Assembly (NCBI GenBank): GCA_964632005.1
Contig: CAZWAP010000032.1
Coordinates: forward strand, 1-27,191
Direction: 5' to 3'
DNA: 27,191 nt
From: CAZWAP01 sp964632005
GTDB lineage: Bacteria > Planctomycetota > Phycisphaerae > Sedimentisphaerales > Anaerobacaceae
Below are positions 23,705-27,191 of this stretch, piece by piece. Position numbers and translations under genes: made by a program. The stretch's first letter is position 1. Each line of letters starts with the position of its first letter. Below the pieces are notes generated by a model that did not search any database, was not told the origin of the DNA, and saw only the letters and a list, made by a program, of their open reading frames with translations.

Positions 23705-25135
23705 TTACCTGCGCTTCTTGATTTTACCTCTTCTTCTTATGACCCGTTTTCTTTTCGAGCGTTGCTTTATTTTCCTCCCGGAAGCCATTATCTGGCTGAT
23801 TGTGCTCATATTCAGCCCGCCGGAGAAAAGGGCCTTCAATCCGCCGAAGCTGCCGCCGCTCAGCGCCTTCATCATATCCCTGGTCCGCGTGAACGTCTTG
23901 ACCAGGCTGGAGACGTCGTGGGGCTGGACGCCGGCACCGGCAGCTATCCGCCTTCGGCGGGACGAGTCTATAATATCAGGCTCGCGGCGCTCAGCAGGTG
24001 TCATAGAATACACGATTGCCTCCATCCTGACCAGCTCTCCGTCCTCGATATCAAGCTCCCCGAGTTCCGAACCCATCCCGGGCATAAGTTTCAGGATGTC
24101 CTTTATGCCGCCCATCCTCTTTGCGGCCTGCATTTGCTTGAGGAAGTCGTCGAGGCCGAAGCTCCCTTTGAGCATCTTTTTTTGCAGCTTTGCGGCCTCT
24201 TCGGCATCGAACTGCTCCTGGGCCTTCTCCACCAGCGTCACAACATCGCCCATCCCGAGGATTCTGGAGGCCATCCGGTCCGGGTGGAACTCTTCGAGCT
24301 TGTCCAGTTTCTCGCCGACGCCGATGAACTTGATGGGCTTTCCGGTGACGGCCTTGACCGACAGGGCTGCCCCACCGCGGGCGTCGCCATCGAGCTTGGT
24401 GAGGATAACGCCGTCAAGCTCGAGTCGCTCGTTGAATTCCTTCGCGGAGTTTACGGCATCCTGGCCGGTCATAGCATCGCAGACCAGGTATATCTGGTGG
24501 GGGTTGACAGCCTTTGCGACATCGGCGATCTCGGACATCATCTCCTCGTCGATGTGGAGTCGGCCGGCGGTGTCCAGCACCACAACGTCGTTCTCGTGCT
24601 CTCTGGCGTACTTAATGGAGTTTGTGGCGACCTTCACCGCATTCTTGCTGTCTTGACTGTAAACATCCACGCCGACCTGCTCGCCGAGCACCTTCAACTG
24701 CTCGATGGCGGCGGGCCTTTGCAGGTCGTCTGCCACGAGCAACGGTTTTTTGCCTTTTTCCAGCAGGTACTTCGCGAGCTTTGCGGCGGTGGTGGTCTTG
24801 CCGCAGCCCTGCAGCCCGGCGAGCAATATCACCGTCGGACCGGGCGAGACGAAGTAAATACGGGTATCGACCGGTCCCATCAGCCTGGTCAGCTCGTCGT
24901 TGACGATCTTTATCATCACCTGGCCGGGATGCAGGCTCTTTATCACCTCAGCGCCGAGCGCAGCCTGCATGACGTCCTTGCAGAACTGCTTGACGACGTG
25001 ATAGTTGACGTCGGCTTCGAGGAGGGCCTTGCGCACATCGCGCATTGCATCTGCGATGTTCGCCTCGGTGATCCGCCCCCGGCCCGAGAGCGAGCGAAAA
25101 ACGGCATTAAACTTCTCTGTCAGCGATTCGAACAT
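23705..25135 (-). CDS. ffh: Signal recognition particle protein Ffh (SRP54)
   Basis: Ffh is the GTPase of the signal recognition particle and brings nascent membrane and secreted proteins to FtsY and SecYEG. The 476-aa protein has the N-domain (1-~90), the G-domain with GLQGCGKT (107-114), DTAGR (188-192) and TKLDG (246-250), and the methionine-rich M-domain (~328 on) that binds SRP RNA and signal peptides. The G2 loop reads ADDLQRPAA, one residue longer than the E. coli version, a variant I associate with planctomycetes. A very basic tail (KRKRVIRRRGKIKKRR) ends the protein. No SRP RNA is recognisable nearby. Shine-Dalgarno pairing is poor, but a good promoter lies upstream. Ffh heads the gene block that continues to dnaG. 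Confidence 0.97.
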   Translation of the reverse strand: MFESLTEKFNAVFRSLSGRGRITEANIADAMRDVRKALLEADVNYHVVKQFCKDVMQAALGAEVIKSLHPGQVMIKIVNDELTRLMGPVDTRIYFVSPGPTVILLAGLQGCGKTTTAAKLAKYLLEKGKKPLLVADDLQRPAAIEQLKVLGEQVGVDVYSQDSKNAVKVATNSIKYAREHENDVVVLDTAGRLHIDEEMMSEIADVAKAVNPHQIYLVCDAMTGQDAVNSAKEFNERLELDGVILTKLDGDARGGAALSVKAVTGKPIKFIGVGEKLDKLEEFHPDRMASRILGMGDVVTLVEKAQEQFDAEEAAKLQKKMLKGSFGLDDFLKQMQAAKRMGGIKDILKLMPGMGSELGELDIEDGELVRMEAIVYSMTPAERREPDIIDSSRRRRIAAGAGVQPHDVSSLVKTFTRTRDMMKALSGGSFGGLKALFSGGLNMSTISQIMASGRKIKQRSKRKRVIRRRGKIKKRR

Positions 25136-25157
25136 AATCGACTATCGTTTTAGACGG

Positions 25158-25191
25158 CTGAATCAGGGCACGTAAATGTGCCCCGTTTCAG
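25158..25191 (-). other. Hairpin at the 5' end of the ffh transcript
   Basis: Two nested perfect repeats, GGGCAC / GTGCCC (6-nt loop) and CTGAA / TTCAG, are separated by a 3x3 internal loop. The inner stem begins about 2 nt after the start predicted from the promoter at 25192-25220. It could protect or regulate the message. Confidence 0.5.
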
Positions 25192-25220
25192 ATTGTATGC
25201 CGGCGTGCCGCTGGTTGCAA
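25192..25220 (-). promoter_or_regulatory. Sigma70-type promoter of ffh
   Basis: The minus strand reads TTGCAA-N17-TACAAT, with 4/6 and 5/6 consensus matches and ideal spacing. The predicted start is near 25185 and the leader about 50 nt. Confidence 0.65.
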
Positions 25221-25361
25221 GGTTTTGTTGTAACTCCCCATAGGCGATGAAATATCGGGTGCAAAAGTCTGGTTTTCGAGGCGGATTTGTGGACGGGAGG
25301 TCTATTTCCGATCTCCGCTTCGCCCACCGTACGCCGGGCCTTTGACGGCCTCAAGTGGTTC

Positions 25362-25389
25362 TTGAGCCTTCTGGCACGGCGCTTATAAT
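25362..25389 (+). promoter_or_regulatory. Sigma70-type promoter of the comF-like gene
   Basis: The plus strand reads TTGAGC-N16-TATAAT with a perfect -10. The predicted start near 25396 rules out the earlier GTG (25355) and supports ATG 25424 as the start of translation. Confidence 0.6.
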
Positions 25390-25423
25390 TGCACGCGTGA
25401 ATGGACGAAAGTCACCAGGGCCG

Positions 25424-26164
25424 ATGAGGCAGGCCGGGAGTCTCCTGCTGCACGGCGTAAATCGCCTGCTCTGGCCCTCGGCCTGTATCAACTGCGCCCG
25501 GACGATCACTGAGGCAGACAAAAGGTTGTGCAGGGGGTGCTGGGAGGGGCTTTTGCGGTGCACCGGCGGCGAGTACTGCCAGCGTTGTGGTCGCAGCGTG
25601 AGCAGCTTTGCGCTGATCGATGGGGCCTGCCCGGACTGCCAGGCCAGGACCTTCAATTTCGATCGTATCGTCAGGGTCGGGGTCTATGCGCTGAGCCTCA
25701 GGGCGATGATAGTCGGCTTCAAGAGAGGCAGAACCGAGCTGGATTTGATGTTGGGGTCCCTGGCGGACTCTGCTCTGCAGGGCAGCGACTTTTGCAGCGA
25801 GATCGACCTTCTCGTGCCGGTGCCGCTCCATTGGTCGCGGCGCCTGATGCGGGGGTATAACCAAGCCGCGGTGCTGGCGAAGAGATTGAAGCACACCAGC
25901 GCAGGGATCTGCACCGACCTTGTGCGTATCAGGCGCACCAGGTACCAGCCTATGATGACGAGCCCCGCTCAACGTGCCGCAAACGTTGCTGGCGCGTTTG
26001 CCGTTCGCAGGGGGCACAAGTTCGCCGGACGGGCGGTTTGCCTCGTGGATGACGTCAAAACGACCGGTGCGACCTTGGATGAGTGCGCCAAGACCCTCAA
26101 AGAGGCGGGGGCCTCGAAGGTATTCGCCCTGGTCCTGGCGGTGGCCGGCCAGAACACCGAGTAA
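25424..26164 (+). CDS. comF: ComF-family phosphoribosyltransferase-like protein
   Basis: The 246-aa protein has the ComF layout: a zinc-binding N-terminus with four Cys pairs (Cys21/24, 36/39, 52/55, 69/72), the VPVPLHWSRRLMRGYNQA block (131-148) and a PRPP-binding loop VCLVDDVKTTGAT (205-217). ComF proteins take part in uptake of single-stranded DNA during natural transformation and associate with PriA and DprA in characterised species; relatives (GntX) occur in non-competent bacteria. The frame is open to 25355, but the promoter at 25362-25389 makes ATG 25424 the likely start (AGGG only 3 nt away, weak). No other competence genes are in the window. It converges on the S24 repressor gene. 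Confidence 0.9.
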   Translation: MRQAGSLLLHGVNRLLWPSACINCARTITEADKRLCRGCWEGLLRCTGGEYCQRCGRSVSSFALIDGACPDCQARTFNFDRIVRVGVYALSLRAMIVGFKRGRTELDLMLGSLADSALQGSDFCSEIDLLVPVPLHWSRRLMRGYNQAAVLAKRLKHTSAGICTDLVRIRRTRYQPMMTSPAQRAANVAGAFAVRRGHKFAGRAVCLVDDVKTTGATLDECAKTLKEAGASKVFALVLAVAGQNTE

Positions 26165-26281
26165 GCCCGACTCCTGAGCGTGGAAACTGCAGACTTTGCT
26201 ACAGTCTCTTTGCCGCCCCGCGATCGCATCTGGCTGGTCTGGCCACGGCCGAGAGGCTCGGGTGCGCAGAAAAAGGAAGTA

Positions 26282-27058
26282 TCAGAGTCTTTCGTACTTT
26301 ATCACCGCGCGGTAAACCCCGTTGATGCGCTTTCCATCCACGATTATGGGGGAGTATTTTTCGTTTCTGGGCTGGAGCCGGACCTTGTTGCCGCTCTCGA
26401 AGAACACCCGTTTGAAGGTTGTCTCGTGAGGGGAGCTGAAGCGGACGAAGCAGTCGTCGCCGTTGCGGACCTCGGCGGCCGGCGAAAAGATGACGATATC
26501 ACCTTCCCGGAACTTCGGCTCCATCGAATCCCCGACCACGCGCACCGCGAAGGCATTGGGGTCGTGGAGGTCCGAGCAGCGGACGTAATCATCCGCCATC
26601 CCGACCGGGTAGTCCAGGTCGTTGAAATCGGTGGGATAGCCCGCGGCGACTTTGTTAATGACGGGGACCAGCCTGCCCGGCGAGATGGCCGGACCGCCAG
26701 CATCGATATTGACATTGCTCTGAGCGAGGATCTCGCCCAGATCCCGAACCTTGGTCCTTCTGTACACGAGGTCCTTAATGAGCTGGCGGAGCTTTTCGTT
26801 CTCGGCCTCCGCGGATTCGTATTCCTGGCGGATGTCGCACGGCGTGCGTTCCACGTGGGCGATCCGCAAGAGCTCGCGCGGTTCGAATTTGAGCACCTGC
26901 TCGAGCTTGGTGAGCAGCTCATCGCTGGGCGGGTTTTTTACCTTGTCGGTCTCGATAGTGGAAAGGTATGGCTTGGAAAAGCCGGTCTGCCTGCTGACAT
27001 CGTCCAAAGTCAATCTGAGCTGCTCGCGCCTATTCCGGATTATTTGCCCTAATGACAT
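26282..27058 (-). CDS. XRE-HTH/S24 peptidase repressor (CI/LexA-like)
   Basis: The 258-aa regulator has an XRE helix-turn-helix (~5-62), a coiled-coil-prone linker (~75-112) and a C-terminal S24 self-cleaving domain. The candidate cleavage site is Ala139-Gly140 (KVAAGYP), with nucleophile Ser178 (VGDSMEP) and general base Lys216 (FKRVFF), 38 residues apart, close to the 37 of LexA. Such proteins repress target genes until self-cleavage, often triggered by RecA filaments after DNA damage. It is longer than LexA and uses an XRE domain, as in phage CI and stress regulators of the HdiR type. Its own promoter overlaps regularly spaced ATGTT repeats, suggesting autoregulation. ATG 27058 has AGGGTGA upstream. 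No phage genes are visible around it. Confidence 0.9.
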   Translation of the reverse strand: MSLGQIIRNRREQLRLTLDDVSRQTGFSKPYLSTIETDKVKNPPSDELLTKLEQVLKFEPRELLRIAHVERTPCDIRQEYESAEAENEKLRQLIKDLVYRRTKVRDLGEILAQSNVNIDAGGPAISPGRLVPVINKVAAGYPTDFNDLDYPVGMADDYVRCSDLHDPNAFAVRVVGDSMEPKFREGDIVIFSPAAEVRNGDDCFVRFSSPHETTFKRVFFESGNKVRLQPRNEKYSPIIVDGKRINGVYRAVIKYERL

Positions 27059-27083
27059 ATCGAATCACCCTACGGTTCGACGT

Positions 27084-27134
27084 ATGTTTGTTCTGACAGC
27101 ATCTAATGTTACGGAATGTTTGATTACTTGTAAA
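27084..27134 (-). promoter_or_regulatory. Promoter and candidate operator of the S24 repressor gene
   Basis: The minus strand reads TTTACA-N17-TAACAT (27129-27134 and 27106-27111). On the plus strand ATGTT occurs at 27084, 27106 and 27116, i.e. 22 and 10 bp apart, near whole helical turns. One copy covers the -10, one lies in the spacer and one downstream of the start. This is a plausible autorepression site. Confidence 0.5.
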
Positions 27135-27191
27135 GGGCAATTATCTCCAGGAAGTTGACCGGTTCTTCCGGGCCGAAAAATCCCCTTGAAG

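Noticed and set aside
23600..25153. Plus-strand open frame of 517 codons opposite ffh
   Set aside because: It is an antisense shadow of the Ffh G- and M-domains.
25136..25361. SRP RNA (4.5S) gene next to ffh
   Set aside because: The conserved GGAAGCAGC-type apical region is not found; the hairpin there is too short and better explained as the ffh leader.
26191..26207. Hairpin AGACT/AGTCT after comF as a terminator
   Set aside because: Only 5 bp and followed by CTCTTTG; not convincing.

Overview
The window is one continuous stretch of bacterial chromosome with a fairly high G+C content. It probably comes from a planctomycete, and a member of the Phycisphaerae is my best guess. The reasons are a Tat-exported sulfatase and a Tat-exported sugar-isomerase-like lipoprotein next to housekeeping genes, an Ffh with an 'ADDLQRPAA' G2 loop, several exported peptidases, and loosened ribosomal-protein operons. 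This placement is an inference from gene content and not a measured phylogeny. I recognise no tRNA, rRNA, CRISPR array, insertion sequence or phage gene.

Region 1 (1-14245) looks like a peptide and nitrogen utilisation block. It holds a tricorn-like S41 protease (cut by the left edge), an M2-type zinc dipeptidase lipoprotein, an OPT-family oligopeptide transporter, glutamine synthetase glnA (minus strand), a divergent GAF/AAA+/Fis sigma54 activator, a second and divergent OPT transporter with a small membrane protein 4 nt behind it, and a C1-family PepC/bleomycin-hydrolase-like peptidase with a signal peptide. A near-consensus sigma54 promoter (8077-8092) points at glnA. A sigma70-type promoter (8339-8366) points at the activator. 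The ~650-bp gap between the two genes is AT-rich in part and carries several palindromes. The simplest model is that exported peptidases make short peptides, OPT carriers import them, and glutamine synthetase assimilates the released ammonium under sigma54 control.

Region 2 (14314-25135, all minus strand) is a translation/secretion/replication block read as ffh, sulfatase, a 130-aa unknown protein, rpsP, trmD, a sulfatase relic, an isomerase-like gene, rplS, yraN, tatD and dnaG. It follows the common order ffh-rpsP-(rimM)-trmD-rplS-(rnhB)-yraN. However, rimM and rnhB are absent from their usual places, and sulfatase and isomerase genes have been inserted at two points. Separate promoters can be read in front of ffh, rpsP, rplS and dnaG, so the ancestral operon seems to have been split into units. 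The S16 protein carries a ~145-residue low-complexity tail. The ffh, rpsP and rplS transcripts each begin with a predicted hairpin leader.

Region 3 (25362-27134) holds a ComF-like phosphoribosyltransferase (plus strand) and, convergent to it, an XRE-HTH/S24-peptidase repressor of the LexA/CI type whose promoter overlaps regularly spaced ATGTT repeats.
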